A stretch of DNA of 64,000 nt from Cinnamomum chago (GCA_038049695.1 CP142457.1:24132501-24196500), one strand, 5' to 3'. Counted from the first letter of the stretch, positions 34,704-46,141 are shown. The notes: generated from the letters alone by a model not told the origin. Made by a program: numbers and translations.

Positions 34704-35967
34704 TGTTAGAAACGAATAGAAACCATGATTTCTAGATATTGCGTACAGATCACTGCGGAAATAAACTTGAACTAATATGATGAAATCATACCTGCGATAT
34801 CTCTCTAATTTGATCTTGATCTTACAGCAACCCGAAAACCTCAAGATCTTCAACTGTATTCCAATATGCTAGAACTCACACCAGGGAGTGGGCCTTTTCA
34901 GCAAATTCTCATCTACTATCTAAAACTGAGATTTCTCTCTTGTTATTCTTGTATGTAAACCTAGAGAGCAATAGCGCATATTTATAGGCGACAATAAGGA
35001 CCTTAAGAAAGAAATAAGGATAGGCTCCTTATGGAAATAGGAAACCTTAATTCGACCCAAATTAGAATCCTAGTTCCATAAATTACAATTCAGTCCACTA
35101 AAGAATTGTAATTGCACTCCAGTCCTTACTCTCAAAATAATATTTCGAGCTTCTTGTTATTAAATGCTTATTAATCTCCCCACGTTAAGATTTCAGATAT
35201 CCATCGATTAAATAATTATTGACATCTATATTTAATCTATATCTTTATAATTCCTTGAGACCTTACACTTAACTTATTTGATATGTCGGACACAAAGTCC
35301 ACCTGCAGGGTTTGACATAATCAAAACTTAAAAGCTTCATCAAGGCGATATCATCAATCCCTGTTACGGGACGTGAATTCCGTCAATAAACTAATATCCA
35401 CCATACAAATAGTGTAGTCATCCAATTCATTGAGATTATTGACCTATAAAAGATCTCACTCCTTCGTAAATCAAAATATCAAACACTAAATGTATGTGTA
35501 TATTATTTATGTCAGGATTAAGAGTACAAGCAATCATAATAACCATTTGGATGTTCATCATCTTATATAGTCAGTATAAAGACAATACACCCAAAAACAC
35601 GGTCATGTTCAATACACACATAGTGTACTAGCATAATGAGTTGAAACTATACCATTTCCTGCAGCCAAGACAAGCCCGCTGAAACATCATACTACAATCA
35701 TACTGATGGTGTGTCCAAATCCATCTAGATTGTGAACAACAACTTATATTCCATAAGAACGGACAAATAAGTCTTCCGTCTGTAAGTAAAACTCTGCACA
35801 CCAATTTGTCTACTTTATAGAATAAAGGACACTCACATGCATAATAATTAATAATGCAACCATTTGCCCATATAAAATCTCAGTTCGATGAGAATACAAA
35901 ATATACTAAAAATGAACTAGTCAAAGACAAATACATAAAGTATTTTTTTTTGTATAAATTTCCAACA
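34704..35967 (-). repeat. 5' LTR of the copia element
   Basis: It is 1264 bp, TGTTAGAAACG ... AAATTTCCAACA on the plus strand, homologous to 5479-6733. It is followed by the GATAC duplication (35968-35972). Confidence 0.92.
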
Positions 35968-36587
35968 GATACGTGATCAAAATATACATGGGTACAATAT
36001 AGAGGAGAGGACACCGAAAGAACAGAGCTCGAAGGGAAGAATCAAGGAATAACAGTCTCTACTGAGCAGCTCCCTCGTGACGAGCCGATGAGGCAACTGA
36101 AGCTGGGCTAAAACACACTGCGAAGAGACACGAGTCGAACTCGAAATCGCGTAACCTCTCTCTTCTGCCCTCCGACGGTATCGATCCAGGCACTCAAGCA
36201 AGGTAGCGATCTCTCTCTCATGATGCTTCATCAAGAGATCCATCTGATCGATGTGGCGGTCTTGGAGTCAGGACTTTTCGGCGAACCAACACTCTGGAGC
36301 TGAAGGAACTGCAACAATAGCTCCACTGTACAAAACAACATACAAATAGACATTACATTTGAAAGCTTATAGCAGGAAACATGGAATCTAGGGGACGTTT
36401 GTTTTTTCCATTTACATATGTAATTGAATCACATGGGTAATGGATACACAAAAATCATGTTTGTTTGGTGTGATTTTGATTCACATGTGTAAAATAGTTG
36501 TGTAAATGGTGTGAAAGATGGCCCTTTTTATGCATTGCATTTTCACACCTCTTGAGGTGTGAAAAACTTACACACGTTACTGTTACT

Positions 36588-36626
36588 AGGCGGACTGCTA
36601 CAGTGAGGCACTGTAGCAGTCCGCCT
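36588..36626. repeat. Perfect 18-bp hairpin inside the MITE-like element
   Basis: Arms 36588-36605 and 36609-36626 are exact reverse complements separated by AGG, followed by a T-run. Nearby, CACACCTC-TT-GAGGTGTG (about 36544-36561) is a second perfect inverted repeat. Confidence 0.9.
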
Positions 36627-37115
36627 TTTTTTTTTTAATTTTTTTGGGACCCACTTGTAACATCCGAACCGTTCATTTTCTTAAGAAGCTCAAACACGGC
36701 CACGTGTCCAATTTTCAACCGTTGATGATGCATGGAGGTTGAGATATGATCAACATAATCACAGCCGTTCGATTAATCTACTGTTACTAACATATAGCAG
36801 TCCGCCTTTTATGATTTTTGTATTTTTCTGGGACCCACCTGTAAAATCAGGACCATTCATATTCTTCAGAAGCTCAACCACGGCCTTGTGTCCAATTTTC
36901 AACCGTTGATGATGTATGGAGGTTGAGATATCATCAAACAATATACAACCTATTGTTACTCACATACCCAGTCCGCCTTTTATTATTTTTTTAATGTTCT
37001 GGGCCCCACCTGTAAAATCAAGACCGTTCATATTCTTCAGAAGCTCAAACACGGTCATGTGTCCAATTTTCAACCATTGATGATGCTTGGATGTTGAGAT
37101 ATCATCAAACAATCT
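36609..37115. repeat. Three tandem units of about 185 bp in the MITE-like element
   Basis: Each unit runs CAGTCCGCCTTT, GGGACCCACCTGTAA, CATATTCTTCAGAAGCTCAA, GTGTCCAATTTTCAACC, GATGATGCATGGAGGTTGAG. Unit starts are near 36615, 36800 and 36970. They differ by scattered substitutions. Confidence 0.8.
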
Positions 37116-38391
37116 ACAACTTATTCATAGATTCACATGTGAAATGTTATGTTAGTAACAAACGGTGGAATTTGATCCACATGTGAGTCATTTACATATG
37201 CAAATGACTCATATGTGGGTCATTTACACATGTGAATCACTTTCACAAGAAACAAACGACCCCTAAAGAAACAAGGGATGCTCACCTGCCCGAAGGCCTC
37301 AAGGCTCCTAACTTTGGCACGTAACTCATCAATCTGGACATCCCCACAATTACAAATCGTATCAATGTTAGATGAGAAATCAAAATTGAATCATTACATG
37401 GGTGGGGTTCATACCTGTGTCGTTGAGGTAGCTCTCTCTGAAAGGAGGTCCGCGAGCACTCTATCACGCTCGCTACGAGCCTTTACCTGAAGGTCACACA
37501 AGCAAATAATTAAGAATCAATCGTTGCACACCTGAGATGCACAAACAAACTAAGATCCATACCTCGCTAGCCTGTAGTTGATCCACCTCTGCTCGTAGAG
37601 TCTGGAGATCGCTCTCTAATCTAATCCTCATAGCCTCAGACATAACCAGCTCCCTATCCCTCTGCGCAACAACCAAATGTCATAAGCATCAATTCAAGAT
37701 TAGCAACCAATCTTGCAATCCCATACCTCATGAGTATCCACCAGCACATCGATGACAGCTTCACGCAACTTTAGTTCTCCCTGCAAATCTCAATGAACAA
37801 AATAAAAAATGGCTAGTTCGGAATGCTCTAAATAGAGAATCACAATTTCCATACCTCCTTGGCCATTAACGATGCTCGAAACTCCACTTCCATAGCATCC
37901 TAAAATTACAATGTATACAAGGCAATGAGCGAGCACTTTGACTCACAACACTGAGAGAGGGGCAAGGAATAAAACCCCCAAGCCACACGCTATAGGTTGA
38001 ATAAATGAATACCCTCTCCTTCAATAGTTCGGGCAGCCGAAGCACCTCTTTATGGATTGATTCGACATCGGACGCCGCCCTCCTAGAAGTCCCCTGGCAT
38101 ATGCGCAACAAATGTGATTAGGAGTAGAAAGGGAAATGATACAACTAATGAGCACATTGGCTTTACCTCGCCTGAACCATCGCCCGATGGGCGTGCCTCC
38201 TAGCGCTCCGTCCCCACAGGAGGATCAGTTTGAAATAGGAAGATAGAGGATGAGGTCAATTACACTCCATTCCTGAAAGATCCAATACGAAAGAGAATAC
38301 CAAGACAGACAAGTGGGTTCAAACAATCACCCAAAAGGACATCAATGTCTCGATAGCCTCTGTACAGTTCCGGATGGAATAGGAGGGACAG

Positions 38392-41265
38392 TGTTAGACC
38401 CCGACCTAGACTAATTTGACTAGTGTACGATTAGTGTGTGTTTAGTCCTAAGTTGGTTTAGTTGTCGTTGGGTTAGAAATAATTAGTTTAGCCCTGGATA
38501 TAGCTTAGGGAATTTTGAGGACGTTTAGTGTTAGTCAGACACACTTAGGAAGGCCTGAGTGCACGAGTAAGCTTGGGAGGATCGTATCGGTTTCCATTTT
38601 TAATTGTAATTTTGATTTCATTTGAATGATTTTACTATGTGTTACAACTTTCGTTTTCAGCCCATTCATGTTTGAAGCCCAAAAACCCAAGTTCTGGCCC
38701 AAAAAGGGTAAAGTTGTCTTTTATACACAAATCTGGACACAAAACTCGAGATCTCAAAACCATGTCAAAAATGTAGTTTTTGGAAACTAGATATTTTGAG
38801 GATCATTTCATCCTTCTTCGTCAAGTTCATTCGAGGCCCACAAGATCATATTCTTGTCGATGCAAGGTTTAGACTCATTGGGTCCCAGTTGCAAGCATTT
38901 AAGTCAACCCTTCTCTTTCCCTCTTTTCATTCCCAAACCCTAACCCTAGAGTGCTAAGCTCTAAAGAGAAAACCCTCTTTTCTTCCATCTTCCTCACCTT
39001 GCATACCCAAGCTAGAATTCTCCAAATGGAATTCCAAGGCCATCATCTTCTTCCTCTCATCTCAAGCTTCCTATTGATGTCTTCTTCTTGAAAGCTAAAG
39101 TTGGGAAAGCTCTCCATTTTCTTATTTCCTTCTTGTTTGGGCATTTCTATGTAAGAGCCTCAACCCATCTTTTACATGGAGCATTTTTGGTTCCTAAAGA
39201 TCTTTTTTTTTCATATTGCAAACCCTTTTGTGAAAATGAGTTCCTTGTTTTCAAGATTGAGTGAGTTTTGTGTGGTTTTCATGGGTTTTATAGTCTTTGG
39301 ATTAGCTTGAGTGCAAGTGCTTGAAGAAAGTTTGTGGCATCTTTGACTAAGGCAAGTAACCAATCTAGGATGGATGATAGCATGTGTGCATTTGATTTGT
39401 TTTCTTTTCATTCTTCTCATTTCATTGGAAAATTATGTCTTGAATGGAAAATTTTGGGATTTTGTTTTAGATTGGAGAATGGGAATGTAATGTCTCAATT
39501 TGTGCTATGAAATGTGTGTTTTACCCCTTGGAGAGCATTGAGGCTCAGGGAGTGCAGGTTGAATGAGAAACAAGAAGAAGGGAAGAAGAAATGAAAGAAA
39601 ATCTGACTTGAAATGCACTTCCCGTGCAGTTTCGGTCAGCCGCTGGCCAGCTGGCGGCTAGCCGAAATCCCAATTTCAGTTGGCCGCGAGCTGACCGAGC
39701 TCGGCAGTTCCCTTTCCAGAAGCTTGCACTTTGACAGTGGGTTTCGGTCAGTGTGACAGTTAGCTAGCGGCTAGCAGAAACCCCATTTCGGCTAACTGCT
39801 GGCCAACCGAACTCATTACGGTTCCTTTTCCAGAGAGCTAAGTTTTCAGACCTGAGTTCCAGCGGTCAGCCTATCGGTCAATTTGCGGCTAGCCGCTATA
39901 TCCCATTTCGGCTAGCCGACAACTGACCGCGAGCTGACCGAAATTGACAAAATGCCTGTTTTGAAGAATATTTGTAAGAATGAAAATTAGAACATGTTAA
40001 GTGACCTTTAGTCTGATATTGTGCACTCGAAACCTGAGATGTCTTTGAACTTCCAGGGCACCGATTCTCTTTTAAATTCCAACATTTGGGTTTCAATTAC
40101 ACAAAGGTCAACCAAAGGTCCTTACATGTGCTTGATAGGCTCTGTGTTCGTACTTTGGTTTTGATACAATGAATATCATTGTGTACTCGTTTTGAAGTTT
40201 AAGTACAAGCTCGTTTTGAAGATTTGTTTCAAGAAAAAGGGGTCACTTCCGAAGCGTGTTATGCATATTAATTATGTCTTCTGCTAGTCGTGTTTGTCGT
40301 GTTTTGAAAAGTGATTTTCCCCTTTTTTCTCGACATGTTTAGACAGTGTTTCACGTGTTTTGTGCATTCATGAATTTAAGTGAACACCACTGAGTTTGGA
40401 CTGCCCTTTCAGTTTGATCCACTGTCTGGGGTCTTTAAACATGTGGATTGTTTGCAGACTGGTCGTGTATTTTATTACACATCGTGCGTGTCTGGTTCCG
40501 CGGCCGGAATCCCCTTATATGTGGGAATCGTGTCGTGATTATATTATGTATATCGTGCTTGTCGTGCGTGCTTGCTCTTTTCATTATAAATGATAGATAA
40601 ATGATGGGCCCCCTGTGGAATGTAACTATTCATGATATTATAAGTTTTCATGTCAGTTTTGCTCGTATTTTGAAATGCACTTTAGTCATGTAAGTGTTTA
40701 CAATTCAGGAAAATGTCTTTATATGTTTCCTTAAACATTTACTACTTATATGTTCATGCCTAAATTGATTACCTGCCAAACCGTTGTGTTTGACCCTTGT
40801 ATGTTGGTGCCCAGGTGCAAGTGACGTTGCCTTTGAGGAGGAGCGTCCGGAGGAGGCTCTTGAGCCACCCCCAGTCAGAGAGTGGCAACCCGACGATGTC
40901 AACTAGACGCCGAGCGGGTTCTTGAGTTTCACTACATTTTGTCATTGGATTCTTTTATTATTTTGAGAATTGTATTGGCCTTTGTTGGCCTCTTATGGGA
41001 TGTAACTAAACTTAACTTACTTTTGTGTTAGTCTCATAACTTGAATCACGATGGGATGCCATGTTAACTCCTTTCTTTTGATATTATTTGTCATAGCACT
41101 TAAAAATTTATTGGTGCTTATCTTGATGTAATTTGCTACACGCTTCTGCAAACTTGATCATGTGAGACAGTTCCGCGTGTCTCTGGAATTCTCACCGCGG
41201 GAACTTGTGGGAAAACAAACAGAATCAACCGTTGCGGGCCCGGGGTCCGTTCCGGGGTCGTGACA
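38392..41265. mobile_element. Large solo LTR (gypsy-type), 2.9 kb
   Basis: It begins TGTTAGACCCCGACC and ends CCGGGGTCGTGACA, a typical gypsy LTR pair of ends. Neighbouring 5-mers GACAG (38387-38391) and GCCAG (41266-41270) are an imperfect duplication. It interrupts the minus-strand PMD gene, whose coding sequence runs up to it on the right (SQSRILAG) and resumes on the left. No internal retrotransposon sequence is present. TATA-like boxes exist on both strands (40583 plus, about 39289 minus), so orientation is open. It has its own palindrome array at 39625-39950. Confidence 0.75.
39625..39950. repeat. Three paired inverted repeats in the 2.9-kb solo LTR
   Basis: Three blocks each have two inverted repeats joined by a CCCATTTCGG-like spacer. 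Examples are TTCGGTCAGCCG opposite CGGCTAGCCGAA (39625-39665), GGTCAGCC and GGCTAGCC (39860-39895), and CGGTCAG/CTGACCG variants. Blocks are separated by about 50 bases of C/T-rich sequence containing CCTTTTCCAGA. The layout copies that of the GTCGAC family although the core sequence is different. Confidence 0.75.
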
Positions 41266-41270
41266 GCCAG

Positions 41271-42619
41271 CCAGAATACGACTCTGGGAGTACGTATTGG
41301 CACTTGGCATCCCTCCAACGTCGCTTGTGATGGCCCGATGCCTCGGAATCCGCACCGAAGGTGGACGCTTTCCCTCCTCTATTCCACCCATCAATCTTAG
41401 GCTAGTATGGGTGAGTGTGACTAAATTTCCTTTCAGACCATCCCCTATACGAATAGCTCATGGCCTCCTCGGGGGTCAGGACAAGTTGATGGCGCCCTAG
41501 CTGGCGAGCAACCCGACTCACAACAAGCCTGACAACAATCTGGGGAGCATGTAACTAGATATCCCTCTCAAACAAATGTTTCCTCTCCTGCACTGATGTC
41601 AGCTCATCGTCGAGGCCACCCTGGTAAGGGCACCAAATGACCTACAAAGACCAAAACCCTAAGAGACGTTAGCACCTAGCAACCTAAAGCAAAGTGATGG
41701 CCAATTGTGACCTAATTCTAGAATAAACTAATGACTCAATAAAAAAAATGACTTACCTATCGGCCCACCAACTCATTCAGGATAAAGCGGTAGACCTGCT
41801 CGCTGGGCCTCATCCCTAAATCCCTGATCCTTCTCGCCAACTCCATACACAGGATGTCGGCAAAGCCCCGCAGAGTCGCATTAGGATACCACTGCGCAGC
41901 CCGAGGAGTGTGACTCAACCGCGCAGGCAAACGCTCGGGGCGACACTGCAGGATATGCTCCCGCATCCACACCTATAGGACACAGTAAAATCATTAGTAA
42001 AGCAAGGAGATACACGAGGACATGAATTGACAAACATAAAAAGACTAGTTTACCTGTAGGATTGGGGTAAAGCCCCAGAGGCACCTGTGACCCCTCTGTA
42101 CCCGGCACCTGTCGTCTAAACTACGAAAAAGGAATGCAAGAGCTGCCGCGCCCCAGGCATAATCACCTACTCGGCTCAAATCATTTACAAATCAGAGCAA
42201 GGTGTCGGATACCCTGTTGCCCGTGGCATTCGCATAGAGGCACTTTCCAAAAAAGTAAAGGAGAAACGCCCGGAGGCTCTCATCCTCGCCCTGCCTAGCT
42301 GATATCAACCGAGGGCGTCTCAAAGCAGCGTCAGGTCAAGTAGCAAAGTCAGGCCGAGTCCCCTTTTTCTCTGCCCAAACAACAAATTTGTGGTCAATAA
42401 AATTTACAAACTCATGGGCAAAAGCTATCAAGGTTATGGTTTAATACACACTCGCCACATGGAATGTCTCACAAGGAATCCCTACCCTCTTCTGGCGATA
42501 GTACCCGTTGACGGGCACCTCTCTCCACTCATACTCTAGAAACCAAAAAAAAAAGGGAGGGTCACACGTATTAATCATCAAAGCCACAAGGAGCAAGGAA
42601 CTGAGTTTAAGAACTTACC
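41271..42619 (-). pseudogene. PMD/MAIN-like domain exons
   Basis: The minus strand encodes the conserved part of a plant mobile domain protein in exons at about 42535-42452, 42370-42054, 41972-41755 and 41642-41271. Recognisable runs are GYYRQKRVGIPCETF, LRAFLLYFFGKCLYANATGN, VGDYAWGAAALAFLFRSLDD, QCRPERLPARLSHTPRAAQW and VIWCPYQGGLDDELTSVQER. The RAFLLY...GNRVS...DYAWGAAALAFL series is the MAIN-like signature. Two in-frame TGA codons fall in the 42370-42054 exon and a TAG at the end of the next; all three could arise from C-to-T changes. The gene continues left in the coiled-coil exons beyond the 2.9-kb solo LTR. MAIN-like proteins act in silencing and meristem maintenance in Arabidopsis; here it more likely belonged to a transposon. 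Confidence 0.8.
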
Positions 42620-42847
42620 ATCGGGAGGGACAACACCGTCTTCACCCTCGTTGTCTCTTGCTCCCTCACCACCGTCTTCATCTCTCTCTGCCCCGGGGCC
42701 TCACCCCCTCATCCCCACTATCCCCCTCATCAATCGGGTCGTCGCTGTCATCGGATGCAAATAACTCATCCTTGGGCTTGACGTACCCCACATCACCAGA
42801 TCCAACAAACGCTCCACCGCCAAACTCAAAACGCTTCCAAAAGAATC
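42619..42847 (-). pseudogene. Acidic exon upstream of the PMD exons
   Basis: The minus strand shows an acidic run (VKPKDELFASDDSDDPIDEG) and, one frame over, RDEDGGEGARDNEGEDG, ending at a GTAAGT donor (42618 leftwards). A one-base shift separates the two halves, so it is damaged. The right end is cut by solo LTR copy 3 and would continue at 44707. Confidence 0.55.
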
Positions 42848-44701
42848 TGAAAGTTCGGGGATCCGAACCCTAGAGGAGGAGTGAATAGGGTGAGCTTCAA
42901 TTATGACCAATTTTAATCAATTTTAACTTCTTTAAATTAAACTAGTCACAAGTGATGATTATCAAACTAAATGCGGAAGCTTAATAAAAACAATCACCAC
43001 AAAGCAAGCACCATCACACAAGGATTTACAGTGGTTCGGCCTCAATGCCTACATCCACTACCGGCTTGTGATCCAACACCCCACCGGATTTCCACTATTT
43101 ATGCTTTTCAATAGGCTAAGCAATAACCTTTACAATGATGTTTTTCAAGGCTTAACATCAACCTATACATTATGCTTTTCTTAGGTTAAGCAATAACCTC
43201 TTCAACCAATGGTTGGTTATCTCTCTAAGTAGTGTCTAAAATACACTTGATGGAGATACAATTTAGCTCATTACAATGCCTCTTAAATAGGCGGATCTGG
43301 AAGTGAAAAACTAATTCATACACACACACTATGAATGCAAAAATGAATGCTCAATGTGTATGTATGATGTCCTCAATCATTTTTAAAATGAAAGCTCATA
43401 AATGTATGCCTAAGGCTTTTGAAATTTTTAGCTCATAAAAACATTTATGATTGAGGAAAGAATGCAAGTCACATGTTAAAAATATCAACTTGTTAATGAT
43501 ATGAAAATCAAAGGCTCACAAGTTGTATGAAATTAATTATCTCTAAACATGTGATGCATAGGGATGTCAATCAAATCAACAATGTAGCTCAAAACATAAA
43601 AATAGATTTGATTGAAATTAGGGGACAAATCATATGTAATTATAAATTCAACTTGAAAATGATATACCCATCAAAGCAAAGCAAGTTGTGAAACTTTAAA
43701 ACAAAGTTACATATGATTTGTAAAGATGTTGAATCCAAAACATAAGATATATTTGAAAGTGATTTTCTTATGATGAAAAACAACAACCAAAGATTCAACC
43801 AAGTATAGGAATCATGTTACATATAATTTCAAAGATTCTTCCATTAACATGATTTACTTAGATTTACCAATTAAAGTACTACTTGGATTGAATCAATGGT
43901 GATGCATCCAAAACAATAAATCAATTCAAAACATAAAACATGTTAAGGACACAACAACTCATAGTTTATCATGCTACAAAAGATTTACCAATAATTAAGC
44001 AAAGCTTGAAAACATATGATTAAGGAAAGTAGAGTTTACTTAGTGATTTAACTTCATTTAATCCAAGCTTTAGCTTTCATAATGACTCCCTTCATCCCTT
44101 AGTACATTCCCCTTTGATTTGCCTCAGAACCTTTCAAGGAAGGTCTAAAAATCCTCAACCCTTGGCAAAGGAATGAACTAGTATTTATACCCAAAAAGTG
44201 GGTTTTTGCGCCTCCCCGGTCGACCTGCCATACCCCCGGTCGACCTGGCCTTCAACGATCATAAAACTGACCGTTTGAAAAGAGCTCAACGGCTCTTTAC
44301 CTGGTCGACCCGCAGTGGGCTCGATCGACCGGGCCTCTGGGCCAAAAATTCCCTAAAAAACATAATTTCAAAGGGTTTTAAAGAGGGGATTTTAGGGCCA
44401 TTAAACCAAGCATGGAATCATGTTTTAAAACACACTAAGAGGGTTAAAGAACATGAAACACAAAAAGCCTAAAAGATTTGAAAGATTTAAAACATAGACT
44501 TGCTTGATTTCTAAAACTTCTTTTTCTAAAACAAATGCATCCAAGATTAAAAACAAATCATGCATAAATCAATATCTTAAAAACAATACATGTGTAAATC
44601 AAGATTTCAAGTTTTTATAAATCAATGCATATGTGTGTAAATCAAATGATGCTTGAATGATTAATGCATCCATCAAATTGCAATCTACAAAATTCCTAAC
44701 A
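42848..44701. mobile_element. Solo LTR, GTCGAC-palindrome family, copy 3
   Basis: It begins TGAAAGTTCGG and ends CCTAACA, with a perfect GAATC duplication at 42843-42847 and 44702-44706. It is 1854 bp and shares the family landmarks with the copies at 2730 and 6890. It has no internal sequence. It lies in the same orientation as the other two copies. A minus-strand TATA-like TATAAATAC is at 44184-44189. Confidence 0.9.
44213..44332. repeat. Two pairs of GTCGAC palindromes (copy 3)
   Basis: Cores lie at 44219/44239 and 44304/44324 (the last is ATCGAC), both pairs 20 bp apart. Flanks are CCCCGG...CTGGCC. An MSA-like CTCAACGGCTC (44285-44295) precedes the second pair. Confidence 0.85.
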
Positions 44702-44706
44702 GAATC

Positions 44707-45386
44707 CACTTCCACGAGATCAAAGAAATCAAAGAAATCCCATGGAGATAGCTCTCCACCAAAACCCTGTTCCATAACCCAACCCACCCCCCCCCCCCCC
44801 CAACATCCTCAAATAAGCCAGAACGCCCAAGTCTCAGCCTTGCACAAGGGCACTGAGATTCCACATCAATCTCCTCAGAGTAGTTGCTACAGCCACACCC
44901 AGAAGCACTTTCGACCGTTAGAGATGGAAAATCGGTCGGTTTTGGGTGGAGAATGGGCGATGGAGGGGTACCCAGATGAGGGATTGGGGTTTTCAACCCC
45001 ATGACATGATAGGTGTAAGGGCATTGAAGAGGGAAAGCCGATGATCGAGGATGGGAACTAGATGAAATAAGAGTTAAGATGGGTGTTGAGGGTGTCGAGG
45101 AAGGGGATGGGGTGGTGGTTCTTAAGGGATCTAGAAGCATCTCCGGAACGTTAACGTTGGGTGGTGATGTATTTTGCAGATGGAGGAGATGGAGGCGAGA
45201 TCTGGGGGGATAACCATGGGAGGTCCAAAATTCGAGACCGCACTCCTCGAGAATCTGGTTTTGGAATCTAGGTTTGGGTTGGGTTGGGGTTTGGGGTTTG
45301 GGAAGAGAGGCTAGTGATTGTTCTAGGATTAGGGTTCTGGGGAGGTGAAAAGGAGAGGAGAGAGTGTTTGAAAGAGAGATTGGCAT
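44707..45386 (-). pseudogene. Unrecognised open frame cut by solo LTR copy 3
   Basis: An open minus-strand frame starts with ATG at 45386 and runs about 225 codons to the GAATC site. The N-terminus is rich in S, P, T and L like an organelle transit peptide or low-complexity leader. A glycine run is encoded by the C14 tract at 44789. I do not recognise a domain. It could be the first exon of the gene whose acidic exon lies at 42619-42847, but frames on the two sides of the insertion do not agree convincingly. It may also be chance coding in a C-rich promoter. Confidence 0.3.
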
Positions 45387-46141
45387 TTTTTATTTTTCGT
45401 TTTGAGAAAATACAGATATCAAGACGGATAAAAGATAATCCTAAGCTGACTTCTTAACGGAAACATAATTAGAAGAGTTTTATGGAAGATTTGGTACATG
45501 GGATGGAATCGTCTATTGAGATGATTATCCCCATCTGTTGGAACCTAAGAGCATGTTTGTGTAATCCAATTCCGCAAAAAATTCAATGGTTTTCTACAAA
45601 AAAAGTGAATTTTCTTATGCTCGGTGCAGCCATTTTTCATGGAGTTTAAAATCTGTGGGGGCCATCTTTTCCTCAAAAGGTAAGGATTTTAAGTTGCCAT
45701 GGGGAACTGTCAGACCTCCACTTTCTCGGAAAATCATGCCCCTCAGAAAACCCTCTGAGGTTCATCGCCCAAACGGCAAAACCCTTTCTTTTTCATCTTC
45801 TTCCATCGGCCGACCCCTATGAAGTGCCGATTGCATATACACCCATTGCGCCTGTCCTGTCTACAACTATCATTGATAGAAGCCCTCTCTCTTCTCTGCA
45901 ACTCATAGAATAGGGTTTTGGATTTGGGTTTTAATTTTAACTTGCCTCTCTGCAACTCACAAAAGGCTCTGGAAATCCCATGTTGCAAAAATACACATGT
46001 CGCTCTGGTTTGAGGACACTAGACGATGTGGGCTACTCAATTTTTCAGCCAAGGTGGGCCATTCTCTGCAATTGATTCTTCGCATGCATTTTTGGATCTT
46101 TGGCACAATCTAAGGTGGGGCCATGTTTTGCCCAAAAAGGG
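45387..46141. other. No recognisable gene
   Basis: This is mixed-composition sequence with a GGGCC- and CTCTGCAACTCA-repeat (about 45893 and 45951) on the plus strand. I find no LTR ends, domains or RNA gene. Confidence 0.4.

Larger units (their letters stand above)
5479..35967 (-). mobile_element. Ty1/copia element, minus strand, containing two later insertions
   Basis: The outer boundaries are LTRs 5479-6733 (3' LTR) and 34704-35967 (5' LTR), with a perfect GATAC duplication at 5474-5478 and 35968-35972. The reverse complement of a primer-binding site for initiator tRNA-Met lies at 34689-34701, next to the 5' LTR. A polypurine tract (AAGTGGGAGA on the minus strand) abuts the 3' LTR. The internal region is gag, zinc knuckle, protease and a GAG-pre-integrase piece fused to the RNase H tail; integrase and most of reverse transcriptase are deleted. 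A solo LTR (6890-8462) and a 23.7-kb Tat element (10778-34478) later inserted into it. The LTRs differ at several sites within the first 40 bases alone, so this element is clearly older than the Tat insertion. Confidence 0.92.
36391..37263. mobile_element. MITE-like element with terminal inverted repeats
   Basis: The left end GGGGACGTTTGTTT and the right end AAACAAACGACCCC are near-perfect inverted repeats over about 14 bases. The interior is non-coding and made of three tandem units. The flanks CTA and TAA do not match exactly, so a 3-bp duplication (PIF/Harbinger style) is only suggestive; hAT is an alternative. It lies in an intron of the minus-strand PMD gene. Confidence 0.65.
35973..38391 (-). 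pseudogene. C-terminal coiled-coil exons of a PMD/MAIN-like gene
   Basis: The minus strand carries a row of small exons with good GT-AG borders: 38093-38013, 37899-37855, 37780-37727, 37661-37563, 37486-37415 and 37333-37286. Their lengths (81, 45, 54, 99, 72, 48) are all multiples of three, and a final exon at 36308-36231 ends in a stop. Spliced together they stay in one frame and encode a charged coiled coil (KEVLRLPELLKE, EVEFRASLMAKE, LRAEVDQLQASE, DELRAKVRSLEAFGQ). An in-frame TAG lies just upstream in the preceding exon (about 38201). They lie downstream of the PMD exons at 41270-42535, from which a solo LTR now separates them. A MITE-like element sits in the intron before the last exon. 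Exon calls are mine and untested. Confidence 0.6.

Noticed and set aside
36588..36640. Hairpin followed by T-run, resembling a bacterial terminator
   Set aside because: The context is plant transposon DNA; the hairpin belongs to a MITE-like element and its tandem units.
44685..45386. A genuine host chloroplast-targeted protein on the minus strand
   Set aside because: The leader-like N-terminus is suggestive, but the rest matches nothing and the glycine run comes from a C homopolymer; kept only as a low-confidence frame.
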